64,000 nucleotides of DNA from Paracoccus marcusii (GCF_028621715.1 NZ_CP117466.1:2864501-2928500), one strand, 5' to 3'. Counted from the first letter of the stretch, positions 25,913 through 35,618 are shown. The notes: a model not told the origin generated them from the sequence alone. Program-made: numbers and translations.

Positions 25913-26989
25913 TCAGGACGCGGCCAGCCAGCTGTTGAAGCGTTCGGTCAGTTCCGCGGAATGGTCGGCCCAGAATTCCGGATCGTCCGTCACCGCATTG
26001 GCCAGCGCCTCGGGACTGGTCGGCATGTGCGGCGCCATCTCGGTCACGCCGTCCTGGTACAGCCCGACCAGTTCGTTCGACGATTTCCGCGCCGGGCCAT
26101 AGGCGATGTATTTCGCCTGATCGGCCAGACGCTGCGTGTCGGTCGCGAATTTCAGGTATTCCATCGCCGCGTCCGGGTTGGGCGCATCGACCGGGATCAC
26201 GAACATGTCCATGTCCAGGTACTGGCCGTCCCAGATGATCTCGAAGGGCTGCTTTTCGGCCACCATCGCGTCAAAGGCGCGACCGTTATAGACGGTGGTC
26301 ATGCTGACCTCTCCGTCAGCCAGCAACTGCACGGGCTGGGCGCCGGCCTCCCACCAGACGGTGTCGGCCTTGATCGTGTCCAGCTTGGCAAAGGCGCGGT
26401 CCACGCCCTCGGGGGTGGACAGCACGTCATAGACCTCGGCCGCGGGCACGCCGTCGGCGATCAGCGCCAGATACAGGGTGCGCTTGGGGTTCTTGGGCAG
26501 GCCGCGCTTGCCCGGGAAGGTCTCGGTGTCGAAGAAATCGGCCGCCGTGCTGGGGGTCTCTCCCTCGAACTTGGTCGTGTTGAACGAAATGACCGTGCCC
26601 CAGACGATGTTGGCGACCGCGCAATCCTGCAGCGCGCCGGGCACGAAATCATCTGCCGCAGCGGTGCCGTCGGGCGCACTGGGCAGGTCGGCGGGGTCGA
26701 TCTCGACCAGCGCACCCTCGTCGCACAGGCGGATCGCGTCGCTGACCTCGACGTCGAAAACGTCGCCCGTGACGTTGCCGGCCTCGACCTGCGCGCGCAG
26801 CGGCGTCGCGGGGTTGTCGGCGGCGATCATGTTGACGGTGATGCCGGTCTCAGCGGTGAAGGGCTTGTTATAGGCCTCGACCTGGCTGACCTCGTAGGCG
26901 CCGCCCCAGGACACGACGTTGACCTCTTGCGCCATCGCGCCAAAGGCCACGCCGCACAGGGCGGTCGAAAGGATCAGGGTGGATTTCAC
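25913..26989 (-). CDS. Periplasmic substrate-binding protein, PotD-like (copy 2)
   Basis: 358 residues with a signal peptide KSTLILSTALCGVAFGAMAQ cut before EVNVVSWGG. It follows the extracellular binding-protein family 1/PotD fold (INMVSWGGAYE-like strand, EAGNVTGDVFDVEVSDA, VWWEAGAQPVQLLADGEV). A GTG at 26989 with GGGAGA six bases upstream is the best start; an ATG further up at 27022 would lengthen the signal peptide by eleven polar residues. It is a clear paralogue of the next gene, sharing an almost identical central block. The ligand is probably a polyamine or related amine; this is not proven. Confidence 0.9.
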   Translation of the reverse strand: MKSTLILSTALCGVAFGAMAQEVNVVSWGGAYEVSQVEAYNKPFTAETGITVNMIAADNPATPLRAQVEAGNVTGDVFDVEVSDAIRLCDEGALVEIDPADLPSAPDGTAAADDFVPGALQDCAVANIVWGTVISFNTTKFEGETPSTAADFFDTETFPGKRGLPKNPKRTLYLALIADGVPAAEVYDVLSTPEGVDRAFAKLDTIKADTVWWEAGAQPVQLLADGEVSMTTVYNGRAFDAMVAEKQPFEIIWDGQYLDMDMFVIPVDAPNPDAAMEYLKFATDTQRLADQAKYIAYGPARKSSNELVGLYQDGVTEMAPHMPTSPEALANAVTDDPEFWADHSAELTERFNSWLAAS

Positions 26990-27096
26990 GTTGGTTCTCC
27001 CGGTTGGTTTGGTCTCGGGCATTTTTGCCCGTTGTCATTGGCCCCGTTGGCGGGGCGCGGACCGGGCGGGACGAATCCCTCCCGGTCCGAACTGGA

Positions 27097-28167
27097 TCAG
27101 CTGGCCAGCCAGCTGTTGAAACGCTCGATCAGCTCGGCGTCGCGGTCGACCCAGAAATCCAGGTCCGATGCCAGCGCCCCGGCCATGTTCGCGTCGAAGG
27201 TGGGCAGGTTCGGGCCCATCGGCTCCTCGGTGCCCTCGATGTTGCCGACCATCGCGGCGGCGGACCGGCGCGGCGGACCATAGCTGATGAATTCGGCGGC
27301 GCGGGCCTGGGGCGCGGGCGCGGTGGTCCAGGCCACGAATTCCATCGCCTGCTCCAGGTTTGGCGCCCCCTTCGGCACGACCCAGCCCTCCATCTCATAG
27401 ATCTGGGCGTCCCAGATGATCTCGAAGGGCTGGCCGTCGGCCTGCGCCGCGTTGAAGATGCGGCCGTTGAAGGCATAGGCCATGCTGACCTCGCCATCGG
27501 CAAGCAGCTGCGGGGGCTGGGCGCCTGCCTCCCACCAGATCACCTCGGACTTGATCGTGTCCAGCTTCGCAAAGGCGCGGTCCACGCCCTCCGGGGTGGA
27601 CAGCACGTCATAGACCTCGGCGGCGGGCACGCCATCGGCCATCAGCGCCAGCTCAAGGTTGAACTTGGCGCCCTTGCGCATGGTCCGCTTGCCCGGAAAC
27701 GCTTCCAGATCGAAGAAATCGGCGGGGGTCGCGGGCTTGGCCTCCGGAAACGCGGTCTCGTTGAACGCCAGGACCATCGAATAGACGTCGGTCGCCACGA
27801 AGCATTCGGTCACCGCGCCGTCGATGAAATCGTCGGCCGCGGCCGTCCCGTCCTCGGCCGGCAGCAGGATGGCGGCGTCGATCATCTCCAGCGCGCCCTC
27901 GTCGCACAGGCGCACCGCATCGGCATATTCGACCGACGCGACGTCGACGCTGACATTGCCTGCCTCGACCTGCGCCTTGATCGGGGTCGCGGGGTTGTCG
28001 GCGTCCGACATGACGACGTTGATGCCCGTTTCCGCCGTGAACGGCTTGGCATAGGCCTCAAGGTGGCTGTTGCCATAGGCGCCGCCCCAGGACAGCAGGT
28101 TCACATCGGCCAGGGCTGGCCCGGCGACCAGGCCCATCGCGGTGCTGAGTGCAAGAAAACGCTTCAT
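27097..28167 (-). CDS. Periplasmic substrate-binding protein, PotD-like (copy 1)
   Basis: 356 residues with a signal peptide (MKRFLALSTAMGLVAGPALA) cut before DVNLLSWGG. Same family and length as the downstream copy. The segment ADGVPAAEVYDVLSTPEG and its continuation to KLDTIK is identical in both, while the flanking binding-lobe segments differ (AYAFNGRIFNAA versus TTVYNGRAFDAM). The two therefore probably bind different but related ligands and share one transporter. GGAGA lies upstream of the ATG. It follows the ATPase gene by 25 bp. Confidence 0.9.
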   Translation of the reverse strand: MKRFLALSTAMGLVAGPALADVNLLSWGGAYGNSHLEAYAKPFTAETGINVVMSDADNPATPIKAQVEAGNVSVDVASVEYADAVRLCDEGALEMIDAAILLPAEDGTAAADDFIDGAVTECFVATDVYSMVLAFNETAFPEAKPATPADFFDLEAFPGKRTMRKGAKFNLELALMADGVPAAEVYDVLSTPEGVDRAFAKLDTIKSEVIWWEAGAQPPQLLADGEVSMAYAFNGRIFNAAQADGQPFEIIWDAQIYEMEGWVVPKGAPNLEQAMEFVAWTTAPAPQARAAEFISYGPPRRSAAAMVGNIEGTEEPMGPNLPTFDANMAGALASDLDFWVDRDAELIERFNSWLAS

Positions 28168-28192
28168 CGAAGTCTCCGGTTGGGAAAAGGGA

Positions 28193-29296
28193 TCAGATCG
28201 GGTCCAGCGCGCGGGCATCCTGGGGATGCCAGCCGATGCGGATGACCTGGCCGGGGTCCAGACGGGTCTGGCCGATCGTGTTGCGCATCTTCATGACGAA
28301 ATTGTCGCTGCCGGCGACCTTCAGCCGGGCGCGCAGGATGTCGCCCATATAGATGACCTCCATCACCTGCGCCTCGATCGTGTGGGCGCCCTGGGACATC
28401 ATCTCGGGCTTGAACTCGACCCGTTCGGGGCGGATCGACACGGTCGTGCGCTGACCCCTCTCGCGGATGTTCACGGCGGTGGCGTCGATCACCCCGCCCC
28501 CGTCCAGCCGCACCAGCGCCTTGTCCCCATCCAGCTGCTCGATCGTGCCGGCCAGGGCGTTGTTCTCTCCGATGAAGCTTGCGACGAAGCTGTTCTCGGG
28601 GCGCTCGTAGAGATCGGACGGCGGGGCCAGCTGCTGGATGCGCCCGTCGTTGAAGACCGCGATGCGGTCCGACATGGTCAGGGCCTCGCCCTGGTCATGG
28701 GTCACATAGACGACGGTGATTCCAAGTTTCTCGTGCAGGTGCTTGATCTCGAACTGCATATGCTCGCGAAGCTGCTTGTCCAAGGCGCCAAGCGGCTCGT
28801 CCATCAGCACCAGTTCGGGGTCGAACACCAGGGCGCGGGCCAGGGCGATCCGCTGCTGCTGCCCGCCGGACAGCTGCGCCGGACGCCGGTTCGCGAACTT
28901 GCCCATCTGGACCATGTCCAGCGCGCGGGCGATGCGCGTCTGGCGTTCGTCCTTGCCCATCCCGCGGACCTCCAGCGGAAAGGACAGGTTCTCTCCGACG
29001 GTCATGTGCGGGAACAGCGCATAGTTCTGGAACACCATGCCGATCCCGCGCTTGTGCGGTGGCACCTGGTTGATCGGACGCCCGCCAAGACGGATCTCTC
29101 CGTTCGTCGCGGTCTCGAAGCCCGCCAGCATCATCAGGCAGGTCGTCTTGCCGGAACCGGACGGCCCCAGCATCGTCAGAAATTCACCCCGTCCAATCGA
29201 CAGATTCAAGTCTTTGACGACAAGTGTCTGTCCATCATAGCTTTTTTGCACATGCTCGAAGGCGACGAATGCGTCGCCGTGGCGGTCGTCCAGCAA
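28193..29296 (-). CDS. ABC transporter ATP-binding protein, PotA type
   Basis: 367 residues. Walker A GPSGSGKT is at 44-51, the signature LSGGQQQR follows near residue 145, and VLMDEPLGALD is the Walker B/D-loop. The C-terminal TOBE domain (about 290-365) is present, as in PotA/FbpC importers. The frame starts at TTG 29296 with GGGAGAG five to six bases upstream; there is no better ATG before the conserved region. It is the first gene of the operon ATPase, binding protein 1, binding protein 2, permease, permease, hemerythrin. Confidence 0.9.
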   Translation of the reverse strand: MLDDRHGDAFVAFEHVQKSYDGQTLVVKDLNLSIGRGEFLTMLGPSGSGKTTCLMMLAGFETATNGEIRLGGRPINQVPPHKRGIGMVFQNYALFPHMTVGENLSFPLEVRGMGKDERQTRIARALDMVQMGKFANRRPAQLSGGQQQRIALARALVFDPELVLMDEPLGALDKQLREHMQFEIKHLHEKLGITVVYVTHDQGEALTMSDRIAVFNDGRIQQLAPPSDLYERPENSFVASFIGENNALAGTIEQLDGDKALVRLDGGGVIDATAVNIRERGQRTTVSIRPERVEFKPEMMSQGAHTIEAQVMEVIYMGDILRARLKVAGSDNFVMKMRNTIGQTRLDPGQVIRIGWHPQDARALDPI

Positions 29297-29467
29297 AAGC
29301 GCTCTCCCTGTTATGTCGTTGGTTATTCAGCGCAAGGATCAGGTTAAGCGTCGCCCTGCCCGACTGGCAATATCAATTGCGACATTCCATGCCCCGAACG
29401 CGTCGCGCCCGAAACCCCGCAAGGGAGCTTCGGGCGCGAGGGCCATGTGGATTGCAGAGCGTGCAGG

Positions 29468-29500
29468 GCCCACTGCCTGTTTGTCAGGCAGTTGCTGGGC
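29468..29500 (-). terminator. Hairpin past the DbpA-like helicase gene
   Basis: CTGCCTG and CAGGCAG pair around five bases. Outer GCCCA and TGGGC extend the stem across a four-base bulge. It starts 18 bp downstream of the helicase stop on the minus strand and upstream of the transporter operon. There is no T-run, so this is tentative. Confidence 0.4.
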
Positions 29501-29518
29501 ACCGCGGGCAGTTGTCGG

Positions 29519-31426
29519 TCAGGCGGGCCGCTTGGGTCCCTTGCGATGCGCCTTGGGGGCGCCCGCCTTGTCGCCGGCGGGCCTAGACTTGGCCCAGGCC
29601 GGCTTGGGGCCCTTGCCAGCGTCGGCCGACGACTTCTTCTTCCACGACTTCACGGCCGCATGCGGTCCAGTCTCGCGCGGTTCGGCGGGGGCATCATCGG
29701 GCAGCCAGCCGCCGCGGGCGGACTTGACGCGGGCGTGGTGACCCTCGTCCGACGCGGCGTGCTTGGCACGCGGCGCGGGCTTGCGACCCTCGGAACGGTT
29801 GTCGGTGCGCGGGGCGCGGGGCGCCCGCTCGATCGGCGCGTCCAGGTCGGGGGCGCCGTCCATGCGGCGCATGGTGACCTCCGGGGTGATCTCGATGAAA
29901 TCGCCGAACTTGGCGGCGACTTCCGACGCGATCTGGATATAGGACAGGTCCTGCTTGACGCGGATCGCGCCGATGCTGTCGCGGGTGATCCCGCCCGCAT
30001 CGCAGACCTTGGGCAGCAGCCAGCGCGCCTCGGCCCGACCGGAATGACCGACCGACAGCGTGAACCAGACCGAAGGGCCGAACTCGCGCTGCGCACGGGG
30101 GGCCATCGGTGCGGGGGGCGCATGCGCCTCGGACAGTTCCTCGGCGGCGGGGCGGCCTTCGCGCCACAGGCGCAAGAAGGCGGCGGCGACCTGTTCGGCG
30201 CTGAACTGCTCCAGCAGCTGCGCGGCCAAGGCGGCGTCGTCGCCCACGGGTTCATGCAGGCCGGGATGGTCCAGCATGCGCTGATCGTCGCGCGCCCGCA
30301 CCTCGTCCGCGGTCGGCGCATCCAACCATTCGGCCGAGACCTTGGCGTTCTGCAGCAGACGCTGTGCCCGACGATAATCGGCCGACGGCACGATCAGCGC
30401 GGACACGCCCTTGGAGCCCGCGCGCCCGGTGCGGCCCGACCGGTGCAGCATCGTGTCGGGGTTGGTCGGCAGGTCCGCGTGGATCACCAGCTCCAGCCCC
30501 GGCAGGTCGATGCCACGCGCGGCCACGTCGGTGGCGATGCAGACGCGGGCGCGCCCGTCACGCAGCGCCTGCAGGGCGTGGGTCCGCTCCTGCTGGGACA
30601 GCTCGCCCGACAGGGCCACGCATTTGAAGCCCCGGTTCGACATGCGCGCCAGCAGGTGGTTCACGTTGGCCCGCGTCTTGCAGAAGACGATGGCGGTCTG
30701 CGCCTCGTGGATGCGCAGCAGGTTGAAGATCGCGGGCTCGCGGTCGCGGGCGGTCACGGTATAGGCGCGATAGGCGATGTCGCCATGCTGGCGCGCCTCG
30801 CCCATGGCGGCGATGCGCAGGGCGTCGCGCTGGAAATCGCGGGCCAGCTTCTCGATCGCCGACGGCACCGTGGCCGAGAACATCAGCGTGCGGCGCTCGA
30901 CCGGGGCGGCGCCCAGGATGAACTCCAGGTCCTCGCGGAAGCCCAGGTCCAGCATCTCGTCGGCCTCGTCCAGGACGGCCGCGCGCAGGTCCGACAGGTC
31001 CAGGCTGCCGCGGTCGATATGGTCGCGCAGGCGGCCGGGCGTGCCGACCACGATCTGCGCGCCGCGCTGCAGGGCGCGCTTTTCGTTGCGATAGTCCATA
31101 CCGCCGACGCAGGTCGCGATCTGCGCGCCGGTCCCGGCATAAAGCCATTCCAGCTCGCGTGCGACCTGCAGCGCCAGTTCGCGCGTGGGCGCGATGGCCA
31201 GGGCCAGCGGCAGCTCGCCCGCGATGATGCGGTCGCCGTCCAGAAGGTCCGCGCCCATTGCCAGGCCAAAGGCCACGGTCTTTCCCGACCCGGTCTGGGC
31301 CGAGACCAGCACGTCGCGACCCGCGGCCTCGGGCGCCAGCACCGCCGACTGCACGGCAGTCAACGTCTCATAGCCCTTGTCGGCCAACGCCGCCTGAAGC
31401 GGCGCGGGGAAATTCAGTTCAGTCAT
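29519..31426 (-). CDS. DEAD-box RNA helicase with DbpA-type RNA-binding domain
   Basis: 635 residues. Helicase core: Q-motif TAVQSAVLAPEA, motif I SAQTGSGKTVAFG, Ia PTRELALQ, II DEADEMLD, III SATVP and VI HRSGRTGRAGSKG. A DbpA/CsdA-like RNA-binding domain occupies about residues 470-545 (SVWFTLSVGHSGRAEARWLL, SIGAIRVKQDLSYIQI). A long Lys/Arg/Pro/Ala-rich tail of about 90 residues ends the protein. It is likely active in ribosome assembly. The start at 31426 (MTELNFPAPL) is chosen from the family; the frame is open to 31504. It is the second DEAD-box helicase in the window, distinct from RhlE. Confidence 0.9.
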   Translation of the reverse strand: MTELNFPAPLQAALADKGYETLTAVQSAVLAPEAAGRDVLVSAQTGSGKTVAFGLAMGADLLDGDRIIAGELPLALAIAPTRELALQVARELEWLYAGTGAQIATCVGGMDYRNEKRALQRGAQIVVGTPGRLRDHIDRGSLDLSDLRAAVLDEADEMLDLGFREDLEFILGAAPVERRTLMFSATVPSAIEKLARDFQRDALRIAAMGEARQHGDIAYRAYTVTARDREPAIFNLLRIHEAQTAIVFCKTRANVNHLLARMSNRGFKCVALSGELSQQERTHALQALRDGRARVCIATDVAARGIDLPGLELVIHADLPTNPDTMLHRSGRTGRAGSKGVSALIVPSADYRRAQRLLQNAKVSAEWLDAPTADEVRARDDQRMLDHPGLHEPVGDDAALAAQLLEQFSAEQVAAAFLRLWREGRPAAEELSEAHAPPAPMAPRAQREFGPSVWFTLSVGHSGRAEARWLLPKVCDAGGITRDSIGAIRVKQDLSYIQIASEVAAKFGDFIEITPEVTMRRMDGAPDLDAPIERAPRAPRTDNRSEGRKPAPRAKHAASDEGHHARVKSARGGWLPDDAPAEPRETGPHAAVKSWKKKSSADAGKGPKPAWAKSRPAGDKAGAPKAHRKGPKRPA

Positions 31427-31573
31427 GTGATTCGCCAAAATGCGGGGGCCGTGAGCGACCCGATGAGCGGCACCTATCGTCGCTGCGACCGGCCCACCCT
31501 GCACCCGCCGCCCCGGACTAGCAGGGCCAAAGGCGGTTCCCTACGCGGTTTGGATCGCAAAGTCCACGCCCAA

Positions 31574-32050
31574 TCAGGGGGTGTTCGACGCGGCCTCCTG
31601 GCGGGCCGCGATCTCGCGCCGCATGGTGCGCCTGACCTCGGCCGACCGCCAGCGCTGGCGGTCGATATCGTCCTCAAGCTCGGGCTTGGGGACCGGCACA
31701 GGATGGCCGCGTTCGTCGACCGCGACCATGGTGAAATAGCAGGAATTGGTATGCCTGCGGGTACCGCGGCGGATGTTCTCGGCCTCGACCCGGATGCCGA
31801 CCTCCATCGAGGTGCGGCCGGTATGGTTCACCCGCGCGCGAAAGGTCACCAGCTCTCCCACGTGGATGGCCTCCTTGAAGGTCACCTGGTCGACGGACAG
31901 GGTCACTGCATATTCTCCCGACCAGCGCGACGCGCAGGCATAGGCCACCCGGTCCAGACAGGCCAAAAGCGCGCCTCCATGCACCTTGCCGCTGAAATTC
32001 GCCATGTCCGGCGACATCAGCACCGTCATCTCCAGCCCGCGCCTGTCCAT
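31574..32050 (-). CDS. Acyl-CoA thioesterase, YciA/hotdog family
   Basis: 158 residues with the hotdog thioesterase blocks MSPDMANFSGKVHGGALLA, LDRVAYACASRWSG and VTFKEAIHVGELVTFRA. The family hydrolyses medium and long acyl-CoAs in the cytoplasm. The start at 32050 follows a GGGGGAC site; the open frame extends to 32302 through the TPP riboswitch region but is not coding there. The gene is divergent from the thi operon, so its promoter overlaps the region just upstream of the riboswitch. Confidence 0.88.
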   Translation of the reverse strand: MDRRGLEMTVLMSPDMANFSGKVHGGALLACLDRVAYACASRWSGEYAVTLSVDQVTFKEAIHVGELVTFRARVNHTGRTSMEVGIRVEAENIRRGTRRHTNSCYFTMVAVDERGHPVPVPKPELEDDIDRQRWRSAEVRRTMRREIAARQEAASNTP

Positions 32051-32111
32051 CTGTCCCCCGTCCGCTGCCCCGCCATCCTGCGACAATCGCGCGGGCGCGA
32101 AAAGCCCCCCT

Positions 32112-32140
32112 TGCGCCCCGCGTCCGCCGCGCCTAGCCTT
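32112..32140 (+). promoter_or_regulatory. Possible promoter of the thi operon
   Basis: TTGCGC and TAGCCT are separated by exactly 17 bp, and the -10 ends 10 bases before the riboswitch stem, so transcription would begin just upstream of the aptamer. The hexamers are only half consensus; position is the main support. Confidence 0.35.
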
Positions 32141-32150
32141 GGGGGGCAAA

Positions 32151-32236
<86 letters not shown>

Positions 32237-32317
32237 CAGATATCCGCGCGGCCATCGGCCCGCCCTGTGTCCCCACCCCTTTGCCCGGTCACGACCCGCC
32301 ACATTACGGGGGACGAC

Positions 32318-33121
32318 GTGACAGCACCCATTGCCCTGACCATCGCCGGGTCCGATTCGGGCGGCGGCGCCGGCATTCAGGCGGATCTGAAGACCTTTTC
32401 GGCCCTTGGCTGCTATGGCGCCAGCGTGGTGACCGCGCTGACGGCGCAGAACACCCGCACCGTGGCCTTGGTCGAACCCGCCAGCCCCGCGATGATCGCG
32501 GGGCAGATGCGTGCCGTTCTGGACGATCTGGACGTCCGGGCGGTCAAGCTGGGCATGCTGGGCGGGGCCCAGGCCATCGCCACGGTGGCCGGCGGCCTGG
32601 ACGGCTGCGGCCTGCCCATCGTGCTGGACCCGGTGATGGTGGCGAAATCGGGCGACCGCCTGTTGCCGCCCGATGCCATCGACGCGCTGCGTGCCCTGCT
32701 GTCATGCGCAACGCTGCTGACCCCGAACCTGCCCGAGGCCGCCTGCCTGCTGGGTTGTGCCCCGGCCACCACCCCGGCCCAGATGGCCGAACAGGGCGCC
32801 GCGCTGCGTGCCATGGGCGCGGGGGCCGTGCTGATGAAGGGTGGGCATGGCGACGGCGCGATCTGCACCGACCTTCTGGTGACCGCGCAGGGGGCGACGC
32901 CCTTCAGCGCCCGACGCCTGTCCACCCGCAACACGCATGGCACCGGCTGCACGCTGTCGGCGGCCATCGCCGCAGGCCTGGCACACGCCCTGCCGCTGGA
33001 GCAGGCGGTCGGGGTCGCACACCGCTATCTGCAACGCGCGATCGCGGCGGCGGACGATCTGTGCGTGGGGTCGGGGCACGGGCCGGTGCATCATTTCCAT
33101 GCGGTCTGGTCGCATGGCTGA
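32318..33121 (+). CDS. thiD: Hydroxymethylpyrimidine/phosphomethylpyrimidine kinase
   Basis: 267 residues of the ribokinase fold: TIAGSDSGGGAGIQADLKTF at the N-terminus, DPVMVAKSGDRLL, LLTPNLPEA and the anion-hole motif NTHGTGCTLSAAIAA with the catalytic Asp region. It makes HMP-PP from HMP for thiamine. The start is GTG 32318 with GGGGGAC upstream; an ATG at 32234 lies in the riboswitch stem and is not used. The stop overlaps thiO. It is the first gene of the ten-gene thi operon. Confidence 0.95.
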   Translation: MTAPIALTIAGSDSGGGAGIQADLKTFSALGCYGASVVTALTAQNTRTVALVEPASPAMIAGQMRAVLDDLDVRAVKLGMLGGAQAIATVAGGLDGCGLPIVLDPVMVAKSGDRLLPPDAIDALRALLSCATLLTPNLPEAACLLGCAPATTPAQMAEQGAALRAMGAGAVLMKGGHGDGAICTDLLVTAQGATPFSARRLSTRNTHGTGCTLSAAIAAGLAHALPLEQAVGVAHRYLQRAIAAADDLCVGSGHGPVHHFHAVWSHG

Positions 33122-34073
33122 CGTCACCATCATCGGCGCGGGCGTGGCCGGGCTGTTCGCGGCCCATGTGCTGGTGCAGCGCGGGCTGACACCGCGCATC
33201 CTGGACCGCAACGGCGCGCCTGGCCCACACGGCTGCTCATGGTGGGCCGGCGGCATGCTGGCCCCGCAATGCGAGGGCGTGACCGCCGACCCCGTGATCA
33301 CCCGCCTTGGCGCAGAGGCCGCCGATGCTTGGTCAGTCGTTACGCCCGTCACGCGGCGCGGCACGCTGGTCCTGGCGCTGGACCGCGACCGGGCGGAACT
33401 GGCGCGCTATGCACGCCGCGCCACGGCGCATCACCCCTGCGACAGCGCCGATCTGGAACCAGACCTGCCACCCCGGCCCGGCCTGATCTTTCCGACCGAG
33501 GCGCATCTGGACCCCCGACGTGCCTTGGCGGACCTGGCCGCGTGGCTGGCCGCGCGCGGCATCGGCATCGAATGCGCGACCGCCGAGCCCGGCGACGTCT
33601 CAGGCCAGGTGATCGATGCCCGCGGACTGTCGGCCGCCCTGCCCGACCTCCGCGGCGTGCGCGGCGAGATGGTCGTTCTGCACGCGCCCGACATCGCCCT
33701 GAAACGGCCGGTTCGCCTGCTGCATCCGCGTCATCCGCTGTACATCGTGCCCCGCGCGGGCGGCCTGTTCATGCTGGGCGCGACCCAGATCGAAAGCGCA
33801 TCCCGTGCGCGTCCTACCGCCCGGTCGGTGCTGGAACTGCTGTCGGCGGCCTATGCGCTGGACCCCCGCTTCGCAGAGGGCGCCATCGTCGAGATGGGCG
33901 CCGATCTGCGCCCGGCATTTCCCGACAACGTCCCGCGCGTGACCGTCCGAAGGCGGGTACTGCACCTGAACGGGCTGTTCCGTCACGGATACCTGATGGC
34001 CCCCGCGCTGGCGCGCCAGGCGGCCGATTACCTGATCACCGGAACCAAGGGAGAACTGGTCCATGAGGATTGA
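33114..34073 (+). CDS. thiO: Glycine oxidase-type FAD enzyme of thiazole synthesis
   Basis: 319 residues with an N-terminal dinucleotide-binding motif DVTIIGAGVAGLFAAHVL (GxGxxG) and the DAO fold (GCSWWAGGMLAPQCEG, HPRHPLYIVPR, HGYLMAPALARQAADY near the end). It oxidises glycine to dehydroglycine for ThiG. At 319 residues it is shorter than Bacillus ThiO (about 370). ATG 33114 overlaps the thiD stop by 8 bp; the stop overlaps thiS. The position between thiD and thiS supports the assignment. Confidence 0.9.
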   Translation: MADVTIIGAGVAGLFAAHVLVQRGLTPRILDRNGAPGPHGCSWWAGGMLAPQCEGVTADPVITRLGAEAADAWSVVTPVTRRGTLVLALDRDRAELARYARRATAHHPCDSADLEPDLPPRPGLIFPTEAHLDPRRALADLAAWLAARGIGIECATAEPGDVSGQVIDARGLSAALPDLRGVRGEMVVLHAPDIALKRPVRLLHPRHPLYIVPRAGGLFMLGATQIESASRARPTARSVLELLSAAYALDPRFAEGAIVEMGADLRPAFPDNVPRVTVRRRVLHLNGLFRHGYLMAPALARQAADYLITGTKGELVHED

Positions 34074-34260
34074 GGTCAACGGAACCCCCCGCGACATCGC
34101 CGCCGCCACCGTGGCCGACGCACTGTCCGAACTGGGCTGGGGCGAGGCCCGCGTGGCCACGGCGCTGAACGGTAATTTCCTGCCCGCCGCGTCCCGCCCG
34201 ACGCAGGCGCTGCGCGACGGCGACCGGCTGGAGGTCCTGGCACCCATGCAGGGAGGATAG
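34063..34260 (+). CDS. thiS: Sulfur carrier protein ThiS
   Basis: 65 residues in a ubiquitin-like fold (MRIEVNGTPRDI start, DGDRLEVLAPMQGG end). The C-terminal Gly-Gly, which is adenylated and thiocarboxylated, is intact. It delivers sulfur to ThiG. It overlaps thiO by 11 bp and precedes thiG by 3 bp. Confidence 0.95.
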   Translation: MRIEVNGTPRDIAAATVADALSELGWGEARVATALNGNFLPAASRPTQALRDGDRLEVLAPMQGG

Positions 34261-34263
34261 GCG

Positions 34264-35025
34264 ATGCGTGATTTCTATGGCGTCACCCTGCCCAACGCGC
34301 TGATGCTGGGCACCGCCCAATACCCGTCCCCGTCAATCCTGCAGGAGGCGTTCCGCGCCAGCGGTGCGGGCGTGGCCACCGTGTCGCTGCGCCGCGAGGC
34401 GGGCCAGAGCCAGGCCTTCTGGTCGCTGATCCGAGACATGGGCGTGCGCGTTTTGCCCAACACCGCCGGCTGTCACAGCGCGCGAGAGGCCGTGACCACC
34501 GCCCGCATGGCGCGCGAAGTCTTTGAGACCGACTGGATCAAGCTGGAGGTGATCGGCCATGCCGACACCCTGCAGCCCGATCCCTTCGGCCTGCTGGAGG
34601 CCGCGACGACGCTCTGCGCCGAGGGATTCCAGGTGTTCCCCTATACGACCGAGGATCAGGTTCTGGCCGCCCGCCTGCTGGATGCGGGGTGCCGGGTGCT
34701 GATGCCCTGGGGCGCGCCCATCGGGTCTGGCCTTGGGCTGAACAACCGCCACGGGCTGCGCATGCTGCGCGCGGCCTTTCCCGACGTGCCGATGGTGATC
34801 GACGCGGGCCTTGGCCTGCCCAGCCATGCGGCGGAGGCGATGGAGATGGGGTTCGATGCGGTCCTTCTGAACAGCGCGGTGGCGCAGGCGGGCGACCCGG
34901 TCGCGATGGCCCGCGCCTTTGCGCTGGCCGTGCAGGCGGGCGCCTTGGCGCGCGACGCCGATCCCATGGGGGTGCGCGACATGGGTGCGCCCTCCACCCC
35001 CCTGATCGGGAGGGCCTGGCTGTGA
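34264..35025 (+). CDS. thiG: Thiazole synthase
   Basis: 253 residues, TIM barrel. The Schiff-base lysine is Lys93 in [18 protein letters not shown], followed by [18 protein letters not shown] and GSGLGLNN phosphate-binding segments and [12 protein letters not shown]. It condenses deoxyxylulose phosphate, dehydroglycine and ThiS-thiocarboxylate. It is full length. The stop overlaps the GTG start of thiE. Confidence 0.96.
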   Translation: MRDFYGVTLPNALMLGTAQYPSPSILQEAFRASGAGVATVSLRREAGQSQAFWSLIRDMGVRVLPNTAGCHSAREAVTTARMAREVFETDWIKLEVIGHADTLQPDPFGLLEAATTLCAEGFQVFPYTTEDQVLAARLLDAGCRVLMPWGAPIGSGLGLNNRHGLRMLRAAFPDVPMVIDAGLGLPSHAAEAMEMGFDAVLLNSAVAQAGDPVAMARAFALAVQAGALARDADPMGVRDMGAPSTPLIGRAWL

Positions 35026-35618
35026 CGCTGCCGCGCTTCTATCCGATCTTCGATGATGCCGCATGGCTTGACCGCGTTCTGCCCCTGGGCGTCCGGCTGG
35101 TCCAGCTGCGGCTGAAGGACCGCGACCCCGCCGACGTCCTCGACCAGATTGCCCGCGGGCTACGCCTGACGCGCGCACATGGCGCGACGCTGGTCGTCAA
35201 CGACCACTGGCAGGCGGCGATCGATCTGGGCGCCGACTGGCTGCACCTGGGGCAGGAGGACCTGGACGACGCCGACCTGCCCGCGATCCGCCGCACCGGG
35301 CTGCGGCTTGGCGTCTCGACCCATGACCGGGCGGAACTGGACCGTGCGCTGGCGCTGGCCCCCGATTATGTGGCCCTTGGGCCCGTCTGGCCCACGATCC
35401 TGAAAAAGATGCGCTGGCATGAACAGGGCTTGGACCGGGTCACCGAATGGAAGGCGCTGGTGGGCGACATTCCGTTGGTCGCGATCGGCGGGCTGACCCC
35501 CGATCGCGGTGCGCAGGCGCTGGCGGCGGGGGCGGACATCGTATCGGCCGTGACCGACATCACGCTGAACCCCGACCCCGAGGCGCGGATCGCCGACTGG
35601 CTGGCGGTGACGGCATGA
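35022..35618 (+). CDS. thiE: Thiamine phosphate synthase
   Basis: 198 residues of a TIM-barrel synthase: [35 protein letters not shown] (nucleotide and pyrophosphate region), [14 protein letters not shown] and [10 protein letters not shown]. It couples HMP-PP with thiazole phosphate. The start is a GTG overlapping the thiG stop (GTGA), and the stop overlaps thiF (ATGA). The KKM stretch replaces the more common STK.K segment, but the fold is clear. Confidence 0.94.
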   Translation: MTLPRFYPIFDDAAWLDRVLPLGVRLVQLRLKDRDPADVLDQIARGLRLTRAHGATLVVNDHWQAAIDLGADWLHLGQEDLDDADLPAIRRTGLRLGVSTHDRAELDRALALAPDYVALGPVWPTILKKMRWHEQGLDRVTEWKALVGDIPLVAIGGLTPDRGAQALAAGADIVSAVTDITLNPDPEARIADWLAVTA

